From NCBI RefSeq assembly GCF_002073975.1, contig NZ_CP020384.1:310001-374000 (forward strand): DNA of 64,000 nt, given 5' to 3'. Numbering within the stretch: position 1 is the stretch's first letter; the number at the start of each line of letters is the position of its first letter. The DNA comes from Rhodovulum sp. MB263 (GTDB lineage: Bacteria; Pseudomonadota; Alphaproteobacteria; Rhodobacterales; Rhodobacteraceae). A program made the position numbers and the translations under genes. Shown in pieces: positions 10,407 through 18,758 of this stretch. Below the pieces are notes generated by a model, which saw only the letters and a program-made list of their open reading frames with translations, did no database searches and had not been told where the DNA came from.

Positions 10407-10955
10407 TCATGTCATTTCGTGGCGCAGGCGCTCCAGCGCCAGCCGGATCCGCGATTTGATCGTGCCAAGCGGCAGGCCGGTCTCGGCCGCGATCTCGCGA
10501 TGCGAGAGCTCGCCGAAATAGGCCCGTTCGATCAGCACCCTCTGGGCCTCGGGAAGCGCCTTCAGCGCTTCTCCGAGCTGTTCCGTCTCCTGTTGCAGCG
10601 CGACCGTCTCGGCCTGGTCGGGGGCGTGATCCGGCCCCCAGGTAAGATCCTCGGGCTCGGGGCGCCGCTGCTTGCGCAGCACGTCGATCCGGCGGTTGCG
10701 GGCGATGGTGAAGATCCATGTCGCCACGCTGGCCCGTTCGGGATCGAACAGATGCGCCTTGTGCCAGACCGTGGCCATCACCTCCTGCGCGCATTCCTCG
10801 GCCAGGGCCTCGTCTGCCCCGGATTTCATCAAAAACGCTTTCACCCGGGGGGCGAAATGCGCGAACAGGCGGGAAAAGGCGGTCTGATCCCCCGACGCCC
10901 CGATCCTCTCCACACATGTCACCCATTGGGTGTCGGCGGTCTGTCTTTCGGTCAC
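10407..10955 (-). CDS. rpoE: ECF sigma factor RpoE (sigma-E, singlet-oxygen response)
   Basis: ECF sigma factor of 182 residues. Region 2 has RVKAFLMKSG, ECAQEVMATVWHKAHLFDP and TWIFTIARNRRIDVLRK. Region 4 has EAQRVLIERAYFGELSHREIAAETGLPLGTIKSR. It matches R. sphaeroides sigma-E in length and sequence from the chosen GTG at 10955, which is preceded by GAGG. A longer reading from ATG 11060 is unlikely because the sigma-E-type promoter has its -10 at 11065-11070, placing transcription start at about 11058. chrR follows with an overlapping or near-overlapping start, forming the classic autoregulated sigma/anti-sigma pair. Confidence 0.94.
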   Translation of the reverse strand: MTERQTADTQWVTCVERIGASGDQTAFSRLFAHFAPRVKAFLMKSGADEALAEECAQEVMATVWHKAHLFDPERASVATWIFTIARNRRIDVLRKQRRPEPEDLTWGPDHAPDQAETVALQQETEQLGEALKALPEAQRVLIERAYFGELSHREIAAETGLPLGTIKSRIRLALERLRHEMT

Positions 10956-11064
10956 GACTCTTGCCTCGGCAATGCTGACAGGTCCCTCATCGAAGCCAGG
11001 ATAGGGCGGTAGCGCCCCGGCTTCATCCGGTTTCTGGCTGGCATGCGAGCCGTGCAACATGTCA

Positions 11065-11094
11065 TTGTTACGCGGCAGGCGGCGATCCGGATCA
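11065..11094 (-). promoter_or_regulatory. Sigma-E-type promoter for rpoE-chrR
   Basis: On the minus strand, TGATCC (11094-11089) is followed by exactly 18 bases and then TAACAA (11070-11065). I recall the sigma-E promoter consensus of R. sphaeroides as TGATCC-N18-TAAGA-like. The -35 is perfect and the -10 differs in one or two bases. This implies positive autoregulation of rpoE. The -35 lies in the palindrome GATCCGGATC (11084-11093), so an outward-facing GATCC is also presented towards the divergent operon. Confidence 0.75.
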
Positions 11095-11239
11095 CTTTCG
11101 GCGGGAAAAATGCCCGGTCGCAGAAATCACCTTGCCCGGCCCCGGGTCGGACAAAGCCGCCCAGGTTCCGGACAGGTTCTGGACAGGGGCGCCCCAAAGC
11201 CCATATCCGACCGACGGGACAGACAGGAGCAACAGTCAC

Positions 11240-12532
11240 ATGCCAATCGACAGCGCGGGCGGGCGGCGGCGGATCGCCGTGATCGGAGGCGGCATCTCGG
11301 GGATGGGCGCCGCACATCTTCTGGCCGGGACGGCCCGGGTGACGCTGTTCGAGGCCGAGGGGCGGCTGGGCGGCCATGCCCGCACGGTTCTGGCCGGGCG
11401 CCATGGCGACCGGGCGGTCGATACCGGCTTCATCGTCTTCAACCGGGTGAATTACCCGCATATGGTGCGGCTGTTCGAAAAGCTCGGCGTGCCGGTTGCG
11501 AAATCCGACATGAGCTTTGGCGCCTCCTTCGATGGCGGGGCCTTCGAATACGGGCTGAAGAACCTGCGCGCGGTCTTCGCCCAGCCCGCCAATGCGCTGA
11601 ACCCGCGCTTCTGGGGCATGCTGCGCGATGTCACCCGCTTCAATGCCCGCGCCATGGACGAGGCCCGCGACCCGTCGGTCTCCCTGGGCGATTTCCTGGC
11701 CGCGCTCGGCACCGGCGATTGGTTCCGCGACCGCTATCTGCTGCCGCTCTCGGGGGCGATCTGGTCGACGCCCAGCCAGGGCATTCTCGATTTTCCGGCC
11801 CAGGCGCTGATCCGCTTCTTCGACAATCACGCGCTGCTCAGCACTTCGGGGCAGCATCAGTGGTACACCGTCGAGGGTGGCTCGGTCGAATATGTGCGCA
11901 GGCTCGAGGCGGCGCTGGCCGCAGCCGATGTCGAGATCCGCAAGGCCGCGCCGGTCGAGGCGGTGCGCCGCGATGCCGAGGGCGCCGAGATCCGGGCCCG
12001 GGGCGGGGAATGGGACCGGTTCGACGAGGTGGTCTTCGCGACCCATTCCGATGACAGTCTGGCGATGCTGTCCGATGCCACGCCCGAGGAACGCGCGGCG
12101 TTGTCGGCGGTGCGCTACCAGCCCAATGAGGCGGTGCTGCATGCCGATCCGGCGCTGATGCCGAAACGCCGCGCGGTCTGGTCGAGCTGGAACTATGCCG
12201 AGGCGTCCGGCGCCCGGGCCGGCCGGATCGACCTGACCTACTGGATGAATTCGCTGCAGCCGATCCCGAAGGACGATCCGCTCTTCGTGACGCTGAACAG
12301 CCGGCGGCCGATCCGCGACGAGTTGATCTATGACACGGCGACCTTCCGGCATCCGGTCTATGACCGGGGCGCGCTCGAGGCGCAGCAGGCGGTGCGGCGG
12401 ATGAACGGGACCAACCGCACCTGGTTCTGCGGCGCCTGGATGCGGAACGGATTTCATGAGGACGGGCTGGCCAGCGCTGTGGATGTGGCCGAGGCCATGC
12501 TTGGCGGGCGGCCCGAGGCGGTGGCGGCATGA
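11240..12532 (+). CDS. FAD-dependent amine oxidase/desaturase-like flavoprotein (RSP_1091 type)
   Basis: Flavoprotein of 430 residues with an N-terminal Rossmann motif IAVIGGGISGMGAAHLL, the GRLGGHARTV motif and the substrate-domain pattern of the amine oxidase/phytoene desaturase superfamily (COG2907). The start at 11240 follows AGGAG at a good distance; the frame remains open upstream to 11132. It is the first gene of a five-gene overlapping operon divergent from rpoE. In R. sphaeroides the equivalent operon (RSP_1091-1087) is sigma-E dependent and contributes to furan fatty acid formation on membrane phospholipids. The exact reaction assigned to each gene is not certain from sequence. Confidence 0.88.
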   Translation: MPIDSAGGRRRIAVIGGGISGMGAAHLLAGTARVTLFEAEGRLGGHARTVLAGRHGDRAVDTGFIVFNRVNYPHMVRLFEKLGVPVAKSDMSFGASFDGGAFEYGLKNLRAVFAQPANALNPRFWGMLRDVTRFNARAMDEARDPSVSLGDFLAALGTGDWFRDRYLLPLSGAIWSTPSQGILDFPAQALIRFFDNHALLSTSGQHQWYTVEGGSVEYVRRLEAALAAADVEIRKAAPVEAVRRDAEGAEIRARGGEWDRFDEVVFATHSDDSLAMLSDATPEERAALSAVRYQPNEAVLHADPALMPKRRAVWSSWNYAEASGARAGRIDLTYWMNSLQPIPKDDPLFVTLNSRRPIRDELIYDTATFRHPVYDRGALEAQQAVRRMNGTNRTWFCGAWMRNGFHEDGLASAVDVAEAMLGGRPEAVAA

Positions 12533-13293
12533 CGGCAATTGTAGAGCATATTCGGGGCAAGACCTTTCACCAGCGGCGCGGCCGGGTCGGGCACAAGCTG
12601 AGCCATACGGTCGATTACGTGCTGTTCGACGCCGAGGCGCAGGAGCTGAAGGCGCCGGGCTGGTTCGGGCGGGGGCCCGGCAAGCCGATGGCGGTGCTCG
12701 ACAGCGATCATGGCGGGCCCAAGGGGCAGGGCCGTGGCGCGGCCTGGGTGCGCGAGGTGCTGAAGGCGCGCGATCTGTTCGCGATCCGCGGAAAGATCGA
12801 GCTGATGACCTTGCCGCGGGTGCTGGGCCATGAATTCAACCCGGTCAGCTTCTGGCTCTGTCACGACACCGAGGGCCAGCTGCGCGCGGTGATCGCCGAG
12901 GTCAACAACACCTTCGGCGACCGGCATTGCTATCTGTGCTGCCATCCCGACCAGCGCCCGATCGCGCCCTCGGACATCCTGACCGCGACCAAGATCCTGC
13001 ATGTCTCGCCATTCCTGCCGATTGCCGGAGGCTACCGCTTCCGCTTCGATATCCGGCCCGACCGGGTGGGGATCTGGATCGACTATTCCGCCGATGCCGA
13101 AGAGGGGCTCTACGCCACCCTGACCGGCCCGCGTCGGCCGCTCAGCCGCTGGTCGATGCTGAAAAGCGCGCTGCGCCGGCCGTTCGGCTCGCGCCGGGTG
13201 CTGGTGCTGATCCACTGGCATGCGCTTGTGCTGTTCCTGAAGGGCGCGAAATACCGGACCCGGCCCGAACCGCCCGCAGAAGAGTTGAGCTGA
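12529..13293 (+). CDS. DUF1365 family protein
   Basis: A 254-residue DUF1365 protein, with RGRVGHKLSHTVDYVLFD near the start, the LPRVLGHEFNPVSFW motif at about 97-111 and the KILHVSPF motif at about 151-158. Such proteins sit next to the FAD oxidase and cyclopropane-synthase-like methyltransferases in many proteobacteria. They are implicated in modifying acyl chains of membrane lipids, but no catalytic activity has been firmly shown that I can cite. The start overlaps the preceding stop (ATGA) and the stop overlaps the MFS gene start, so all belong to one stress-inducible unit. Confidence 0.9.
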   Translation: MTAIVEHIRGKTFHQRRGRVGHKLSHTVDYVLFDAEAQELKAPGWFGRGPGKPMAVLDSDHGGPKGQGRGAAWVREVLKARDLFAIRGKIELMTLPRVLGHEFNPVSFWLCHDTEGQLRAVIAEVNNTFGDRHCYLCCHPDQRPIAPSDILTATKILHVSPFLPIAGGYRFRFDIRPDRVGIWIDYSADAEEGLYATLTGPRRPLSRWSMLKSALRRPFGSRRVLVLIHWHALVLFLKGAKYRTRPEPPAEELS

Positions 13294-14528
13294 TGCGGGC
13301 AGCGCCGCTGCCGGGCTATGCGGTCTTTGCCGCGATGCTGGCTGCGGCGGGTCTGCCGATCTATATCCACGCGCCGAAATTCTATGTCGATCAGTACGGG
13401 GTGAGCCTTGCGGCGCTGGGCAGCGTGCTGTTCGGGCTCCGGCTGCTTGACGTGGTGCAGGACCCGGCGCTGGGCTGGCTGTCGGAACGTCTGCACCGCT
13501 GGCGGTCGCTCGCGGTGCTGGCGGCGGTGGCGCTGCTGGTGGCCTCGATGGGCGCGCTGTTCGCGGTCGTGCCGCCGGTCGCGCCGCTCCTGTGGTTCGC
13601 GCTCTGCCTGACCGGGCTCTTCACCGCCTTCAGTTTTCTCACCATCACCTTCTACGCCCAGGGCGTGGCGCGGGCGGGCCGCATGGGGCCGGGCGGCCAT
13701 GTCCGGCTGGCGGCCTGGCGCGAGACCGGCGGGCTTCTGGGCGTTTCGGCCGCCGCCGTCGCGCCGACGCTGCTGATGTCGGCGACCGGCGCGCCCTTTG
13801 CCGGCTTCGCGCTGGGCTTTGCCGGGCTCGCGGCAATCGCCACGGTCGCGATGTGGCGGGACTGGTCCCTGCCCGCCGCGCCCGAGACATCGGGCTGGCG
13901 CGAGGTTCTGGCCGATCCGGTGGCGCGGCGGCTTCTGCTTCTGGCGCTGATCAATGCCACGCCCGTCGCCGTGACTTCGACGCTGTTCCTGTTCTTCGTC
14001 GAAAGCCGTCTTGGCCTGCCCGGATGGGAGGGGCCGCTTCTGGTGCTGTTCTTCCTCTCGGCCGCGGCCTCGGCGCCCGGCTGGGGGCGGGCGGCGCGGC
14101 GGTTCGGCGAGAAGCCCGCGTTGCTGGCGGGGATGGGGCTGTCGATCCTGGCTTTCGGCTTCGCGACGCTCCTGGGCACCGGCGACGGGCTGGCCTTCGC
14201 CGCGATCTGCGTCGCCTCGGGCGCGGCGCTCGGCGCCGACATGACCCTTCTGCCCGCGATCTTCGCCGGGCGTATGGCGCGGATCGCGCCCAATGCCGGG
14301 CAGGCCTTCGGGCTGTGGTCCTTCGTGTCGAAATTCACCCTCGCGCTTGCGGCGGTAGCGGTGTTGCCGCTGCTGCAGGCGGCGGGGTTCGAGTCCGGAG
14401 GGGAGAGCTCTCCGGAGCGGGCGCTGGTGCTTCTGAGCCTGCTTTACGCAGCCCTGCCCTGCGTCCTCAAACTCGTGGCGGTCGCGCTTCTGGTCGCGAC
14501 GCCGCTCAACAGGGAGACGATCGGATGA
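13293..14528 (+). CDS. MFS/GPH-type transporter of the sigma-E operon
   Basis: A 411-residue polytopic inner-membrane protein with about eleven or twelve hydrophobic segments and a GPH-like N-terminus (LPIYIHAPKFYVDQYGVSL, then the RLLDVVQDPALGWLSER loop). Such cation-symporter/glycoside-type carriers often lie in this operon. No substrate is known; a lipid or stress metabolite is conceivable. The start ATG at 13293 overlaps the DUF1365 stop (TGATG), and the end overlaps the DUF3833 start (ATGA). Confidence 0.87.
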   Translation: MRAAPLPGYAVFAAMLAAAGLPIYIHAPKFYVDQYGVSLAALGSVLFGLRLLDVVQDPALGWLSERLHRWRSLAVLAAVALLVASMGALFAVVPPVAPLLWFALCLTGLFTAFSFLTITFYAQGVARAGRMGPGGHVRLAAWRETGGLLGVSAAAVAPTLLMSATGAPFAGFALGFAGLAAIATVAMWRDWSLPAAPETSGWREVLADPVARRLLLLALINATPVAVTSTLFLFFVESRLGLPGWEGPLLVLFFLSAAASAPGWGRAARRFGEKPALLAGMGLSILAFGFATLLGTGDGLAFAAICVASGAALGADMTLLPAIFAGRMARIAPNAGQAFGLWSFVSKFTLALAAVAVLPLLQAAGFESGGESSPERALVLLSLLYAALPCVLKLVAVALLVATPLNRETIG

Positions 14529-15079
14529 TCGCATTCGTTCTCGGGCTGGCCCTGGCGCTGGCCCTGGTCGCTGCCAAGGCCCGCTATCTCGGATTTCCGG
14601 GGCAGAAACCCGCCGATTACCGGGATGAGGGACCCGAATTCGACCTGCGCCGCCATCTGGACGGGCCGATCCTCTGCGAGGGCGTGATCTACGGGCCGAC
14701 CGGCCGGGTGGTGTCGCGCTTCACCGGAGATTTCCTTGCCCGATGGGAGGGCAATTCGGGAACGATGACCGAGGAGTTCCGGTATGACAGCGGTGCTACC
14801 CAGAGTCGCAGATGGTCCTTCAAACTTGCAAATGATGGCACGATTGCCGCCGATGCTCCCGATCTGGTTGGCTCCGGGCATGGAATGCAGCAGGGATCGG
14901 GGGTACACCTCCGCTACCGCATCCGTCTGCCCGAGGATTCGGGCGGGCATGTGCTGGCGGTGACCGACTGGATGTATCTGATGGAAAACGGGGCGATCAT
15001 TAATCGCAGCCAGTTCCGCAAGTTCGGCTTCCTGGTTGCCGAGCTGGTGGCGACGATGCGCCCGAAGGAGGCCGCGTGA
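14525..15079 (+). CDS. DUF3833 family protein
   Basis: A 184-residue protein with one N-terminal hydrophobic segment (a membrane anchor or uncleaved signal). It is followed by a compact domain containing the FDLRRHLDGPI, GDFLARWEG and GHVLAVTDWMYLME motifs of DUF3833. The family resembles small lipocalin-like or lipid-binding beta domains, which would suit an operon acting on oxidised membrane lipids, but this is inference. It overlaps its neighbours on both sides by 4 bases. Confidence 0.87.
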   Translation: MIAFVLGLALALALVAAKARYLGFPGQKPADYRDEGPEFDLRRHLDGPILCEGVIYGPTGRVVSRFTGDFLARWEGNSGTMTEEFRYDSGATQSRRWSFKLANDGTIAADAPDLVGSGHGMQQGSGVHLRYRIRLPEDSGGHVLAVTDWMYLMENGAIINRSQFRKFGFLVAELVATMRPKEAA

Positions 15080-15819
15080 CGACGGACTGGATCGGAAAAC
15101 GCTACTGGATCATCGGGGCGAGCGAGGGCATCGGCCGCGCTCTGGCAGAACGGCTGGGGGCGCTCGGGGTCACTCTCGTGCTCAGCGCCCGCAGCGAGGA
15201 CCGGTTGAAGGAGCTGGCCGCATCGCTGCCGCGCAAGGCCGATGTGGTGCCGCTTGACGTGACCGATGCGGCGGCGGTCAAGGCCGCGGTCGAGGCGGTC
15301 GGAGAGATCGACGGCGTGATCTATGTCTCGGGCGCCTACTGGCCGATGACGGCCGGGGACTGGAATGCCGAGCAGGTCGAGACCATGCTTGACGTCAACC
15401 TGATGGGTGCGGCCCGGGTGCTTGGCCATGTCGTGCCCTGGTTCGTGGCGCGCGATCGCGGCCATATCGTTCTGACCGGCAGTCTCGCGGGTTTTCGCGG
15501 CCTGCCCGGGGCGATCGGCTATGGCGCCTCCAAGGCCGGCCTGATGTCGCTGGGCGAAAGCCTGCAGGTCGATCTGCGCGGCACCGGGGTCAAGGTCCAG
15601 GTCGCGAATCCGGGCTTCGTCAAGACCCGGCTGACCGACAAGAACGACTTCAAGATGCCCTTCATCATGTCGCCCGAGGATGCCGCGCATGAATATGTCG
15701 AGCTGATGATGTCGGATGCGATGTCGCGCAGCTTCCCGACCCTGTTCTCGTGGATTCTGCGTCTGGCCCAGCTTCTGCCCGACTGGCTGTATTTTCCGCT
15801 TTTTGGGCGCAGGAGCTGA
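15076..15819 (+). CDS. Short-chain dehydrogenase/reductase of the sigma-E operon
   Basis: SDR of 247 residues starting with GTG that overlaps the DUF3833 stop. The cofactor motif GASEGIG lies near residue 12, and the catalytic set appears as TGSLAGFRG with Ser and YGASKAG with Tyr and Lys. The hydrophobic C-terminus (ILRLAQLLPDWLYFPLFG) suggests membrane association, consistent with a lipid-derived substrate such as an aldehyde or ketone. It ends the RSP_1091-1087-like operon. Specific substrate unknown. Confidence 0.9.
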   Translation: MTTDWIGKRYWIIGASEGIGRALAERLGALGVTLVLSARSEDRLKELAASLPRKADVVPLDVTDAAAVKAAVEAVGEIDGVIYVSGAYWPMTAGDWNAEQVETMLDVNLMGAARVLGHVVPWFVARDRGHIVLTGSLAGFRGLPGAIGYGASKAGLMSLGESLQVDLRGTGVKVQVANPGFVKTRLTDKNDFKMPFIMSPEDAAHEYVELMMSDAMSRSFPTLFSWILRLAQLLPDWLYFPLFGRRS

Positions 15820-15888
15820 GACTTGCCCTTGCCTCTGCGACGGGCCCGGGCGACACTGAGCGCCCGTGCCGTAGGAGTATGACGACCC

Positions 15889-16221
15889 ATGCAAGAGCTC
15901 TTGGAAATCAGCCCCAGCAAGGTGGTGCAGGTGATCTTTCAGGCCCGCGAGAAACGTCTGGGCGAGGCTGAGCTGCGCGGCTTCATCGCGGCCATGAACG
16001 ATGACGAGAAGGCAAGCCTGGTGGCGCTGACCTGGATCGGCCGCGAGACCTTCGAGGCGGACGAGCTTGAAGAAGCGATCACCACCGCCAAGGCCGAGGC
16101 GACCTCGCCGACAGAGGATTACCTCGTCAACATGCCGCTCTTTGCCGATTATCTCGAAGCCGGTCTCGAAGCCATCGGGATCAGCCCGGCCGATGTCGAG
16201 GAAGAGTTCTTCGACCGCTGA
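15889..16221 (+). CDS. DUF3775 family protein
   Basis: A small cytosolic protein of 110 residues, predicted mostly helical and acidic (C-terminus DVEEEFFDR). It matches the DUF3775 pattern: LEISPSKVVQVIFQARE, then an MNDDEKASLVALTWIGR core. Function is unknown. GTAGGAG precedes the ATG by about 12 bases. It lies 69 bases after the SDR, so it may be read through from the stress operon or have its own promoter. Confidence 0.85.
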   Translation: MQELLEISPSKVVQVIFQAREKRLGEAELRGFIAAMNDDEKASLVALTWIGRETFEADELEEAITTAKAEATSPTEDYLVNMPLFADYLEAGLEAIGISPADVEEEFFDR

Positions 16222-16252
16222 CGGCGTGACGGAGCCTGTCGGCATCCGTCAC

Positions 16253-16280
16253 GCGGCGCGCCGAATCCTCAGCGCGCCGC
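16253..16280 (+). terminator. Hairpin downstream of DUF3775 gene
   Basis: The arms GCGGCGCGC (16253-16261) and GCGCGCCGC (16272-16280) form a perfect 9-bp stem with a 10-base loop, followed by CTTTGCG. The T-run is short, so this is a possible intrinsic terminator rather than a certain one. Confidence 0.5.
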
Positions 16281-16473
16281 CTTTGCGTATCTTGCTGCGG
16301 CCTATGGAATAATTTCCTCCGCAGCGGGACATTGCGCAATTATATAACCTTTCCCTTGACCGGCCTTTGGGCATGCGCAACTCTGCGTTGACGCTTCGGT
16401 GTGGAGGAGGCCCCGAGGGGCCGTTTATCCGAAGCGCGATGAGGAAACCTGGCGCATGATACGCCGCCGAGGC

Positions 16474-16490
16474 GGCCGGAATATCCGGCC
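16474..16490. promoter_or_regulatory. Inverted repeat, candidate operator
   Basis: GGCCGGA and TCCGGCC flank a 3-base spacer (ATA), giving a 17-base dyad about 100 bases before the acyl-CoA ligase start. The size suits a TetR- or GntR-type operator, but no regulator gene is adjacent and the arms are GC-rich, so chance is not excluded. Confidence 0.3.
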
Positions 16491-16592
16491 CGGTCCGCGG
16501 GCTCCGGTCGATCCGGGCCCGCCTCTCCGGAGACGGTCCGATCCGCGATCAACGCGGGCGTGACCGGCCGCCGACGCAGGGGAGGATGAAAT

Positions 16593-18758
16593 TTGGCAAC
16601 ACGCGGCGCGTCGACGGATGAATTATGCTCCATTCCCGCGCTGCTTGCCCGCAACGTGTCGCGCTACGGCGACCGTCCCGCGTATCGCGAGAAGGAATTC
16701 GGGATCTGGCAGGCCTGGACCTGGGCCGAGGCGGCGGACGAGATCCGGGCGATGGCGCTGGGTTTTCTGGCGCTGGGAATGGCGCGGGGCGACCATGTCG
16801 CCGTGATCGGCCGCAACCGGCCTGCGCATTACTGGGCGATGGTGGCCGCCCAGATGTGCGGCGCGGTGCCGGTGCCGCTTTACCAGGACGCGGTGGCCGA
16901 AGAGATGGCCTATGTGCTGGACCATTGCGGCGCCCGTTTCGTCGTCTGCGGCGATCAGGAACAGGTCGACAAGGTCATCGAGATCCGCGACCGCGCGCCA
17001 GGCGTCGAGCATGTGCTTTACAACGACAAGCGCGGCATGCGGAAATACGACCACAGCCATCTGAACTGGCTGCACGATATCGGCGACGAGGGCCGCGCGG
17101 CCCATCGCCGTCTTGAACCCGAGCTTGACGCCCGCATCGCCGAACAGGGCTGGGACACGACCTGCGTCATGCTCTACACCTCGGGCACCACCGGCAAGCC
17201 CAAGGGCGTGGTGCTGTCGAACCGCAACATCATCGAGACCGCGAAGGCCTCGGTCGCCTTCGACCATCTGGGCCAGGACGAGGAGGTGTTGGCCTATCTG
17301 CCGATGGCCTGGGTCGGCGATTTCATCTTCTCCATCGGTCAGGCCATGGTGGCGGGCTTCTGCGTCAACTGCCCCGAAAGCCCGGACACGATGATGACCG
17401 ACCTGCGCGAGATCGGGCCCACCTATTTCTTCGCGCCGCCCCGGATCTTCGAGACCATGCTGACCAGCGTGATGATCCGGATGGAGGATGCGGGCGATCT
17501 GAAACACGCGCTTTTCAGGCATTTCATGGAGTTCGCCAAGGGCACCGGCGAACGCTTCGGGATGCCGCGCTATCGCCGCAGGCAGTCGCGCCCGACGCTG
17601 CGCCGCCGCGTCCGCTGGGTCTATCGCTATGCGATGGGCATCGGCTTCGCGATCGAGACGCTGGCCGAGAACGCGGTGCGGGGCTTCCTCGTGCGGCTGC
17701 GCCATCCGCTGGAGGCACGCAAGCATTACAGGGCGCGGGGGCCTTTGCTGAACCTCTATCCCAAGCCGCTGCGCGATTATTTCGACTACCGCACCGGCGA
17801 GGTTCTGATCTACGGGCCGCTCAAGAACACGCTGGGCCTGTCGCGCATCCGGGTGGCCTATACCGCGGGCGAGGCCATCGGCCCCGAGATCTTCGAATTC
17901 TACCGCTCGCTCGGCATCAACCTCAAACAGCTTTACGGCCAGACCGAAGCGTCGGTCTTCATCACCCAGCAGCCCGACGGGCAGGTGCGCTCGGACACGG
18001 TGGGCGTGCCGAGCCCCGGTGTCGAGGTCAGGATCGGCGAGAATGGCGAGGTGTTCTATCGCAGCCCCGGCACCTTCGTCGAATATTACAAGAACCCCGA
18101 AAGCACCGCCACGACCAAGGATGCCGAAGGCTGGGTCGCGACGGGCGATGCCGGCTTCTTCGAAGAGGCCAGCGGGCATCTCAGGATCATCGACCGCGCC
18201 AAGGATGTGGGCCGGATGGCCGATGGCGCGCTGTTTGCGCCGAAATATGTCGAGAACAAGCTGAAATTCTTTCCCGACATCCTCGAGGCGGTGGTGTTCG
18301 GCGCCGGGCGCAAGATCTGCACCGCCTTCATCAACATCGACCTCACCGCGGTCGGCAACTGGGCCGAGCGCAACAACATCGCCTATGCCTCCTACCAGGA
18401 ACTGGCCGGGCATCCGCGCGTGCTTGAGACGATCAAGTCGCATGTCGAGGAGGTCAACCGCTCGCTTGCCGGGGACGAGATGCTGTCGGGCTGTCAGGTC
18501 CGCCGGTTTCTGGTGCTGCACAAGGAGCTTGACGCCGATGACGGCGAACTGACCCGCACCCGCAAGGTCCGCCGCCGCATCATCGAGGAGAAATATGCCG
18601 ATCTGGTGACCGCGCTCTATGACGGCTCGGCCGAGAAACACACCGAAACCGAGGTGACCTACGAGGACGGGCGCAAGGGGCGCATCCGGGCCACCCTCAA
18701 GATCCGGGACGCGCGCTGCTTCCCGGTGCAATCCCATGACAAGGTGGCCGCGGAATGA
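16593..18758 (+). CDS. Long-chain-type acyl-CoA synthetase (AMP-binding) of the ABC operon
   Basis: A 721-residue AMP-forming ligase that would activate a carboxylic acid to its CoA thioester. The P-loop YTSGTTGKPKG lies at 195-205, followed by YLPMAWVGD, the QLYGQTEAS motif and the WVATGDAG/IDRAKD region before the C-terminal domain. A basic insertion of about 80 residues (around 320-400) and a long C-terminus make it larger than FadD. This is typical of COG1022-like ligases found with Liv-type transporters. The start is TTG after GGGGAGG. It overlaps the next gene by 4 bases. Substrate unknown; aromatic, branched or fatty acids are all possible. Confidence 0.9.
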   Translation: MATRGASTDELCSIPALLARNVSRYGDRPAYREKEFGIWQAWTWAEAADEIRAMALGFLALGMARGDHVAVIGRNRPAHYWAMVAAQMCGAVPVPLYQDAVAEEMAYVLDHCGARFVVCGDQEQVDKVIEIRDRAPGVEHVLYNDKRGMRKYDHSHLNWLHDIGDEGRAAHRRLEPELDARIAEQGWDTTCVMLYTSGTTGKPKGVVLSNRNIIETAKASVAFDHLGQDEEVLAYLPMAWVGDFIFSIGQAMVAGFCVNCPESPDTMMTDLREIGPTYFFAPPRIFETMLTSVMIRMEDAGDLKHALFRHFMEFAKGTGERFGMPRYRRRQSRPTLRRRVRWVYRYAMGIGFAIETLAENAVRGFLVRLRHPLEARKHYRARGPLLNLYPKPLRDYFDYRTGEVLIYGPLKNTLGLSRIRVAYTAGEAIGPEIFEFYRSLGINLKQLYGQTEASVFITQQPDGQVRSDTVGVPSPGVEVRIGENGEVFYRSPGTFVEYYKNPESTATTKDAEGWVATGDAGFFEEASGHLRIIDRAKDVGRMADGALFAPKYVENKLKFFPDILEAVVFGAGRKICTAFINIDLTAVGNWAERNNIAYASYQELAGHPRVLETIKSHVEEVNRSLAGDEMLSGCQVRRFLVLHKELDADDGELTRTRKVRRRIIEEKYADLVTALYDGSAEKHTETEVTYEDGRKGRIRATLKIRDARCFPVQSHDKVAAE

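Larger units (their letters stand above)
16222..16592. other. Intergenic region before the ABC/acyl-CoA ligase operon
   Basis: A 371-base stretch with no credible gene. It contains a hairpin just after the DUF3775 gene, a relatively AT-rich patch (TTATATAACC about 16340-16349, near a TTGCGCAA palindrome) and the inverted repeat at 16474-16490. A GGGGAGGATGAA ribosome-binding region precedes the TTG start of the ligase. It most likely carries the promoter and operator of the following operon. No single -35/-10 pair is convincing. Confidence 0.6.

Noticed and set aside
10956..11060. N-terminal extension of RpoE from ATG 11060
   Set aside because: Overlaps the predicted transcription start and has no similarity to sigma-E proteins.
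16356..16384. TTGACC with a downstream -10 as a sigma-70 promoter for the ABC operon
   Set aside because: The hexamer at the right spacing (AACTCT) is a poor -10, so no promoter was called.
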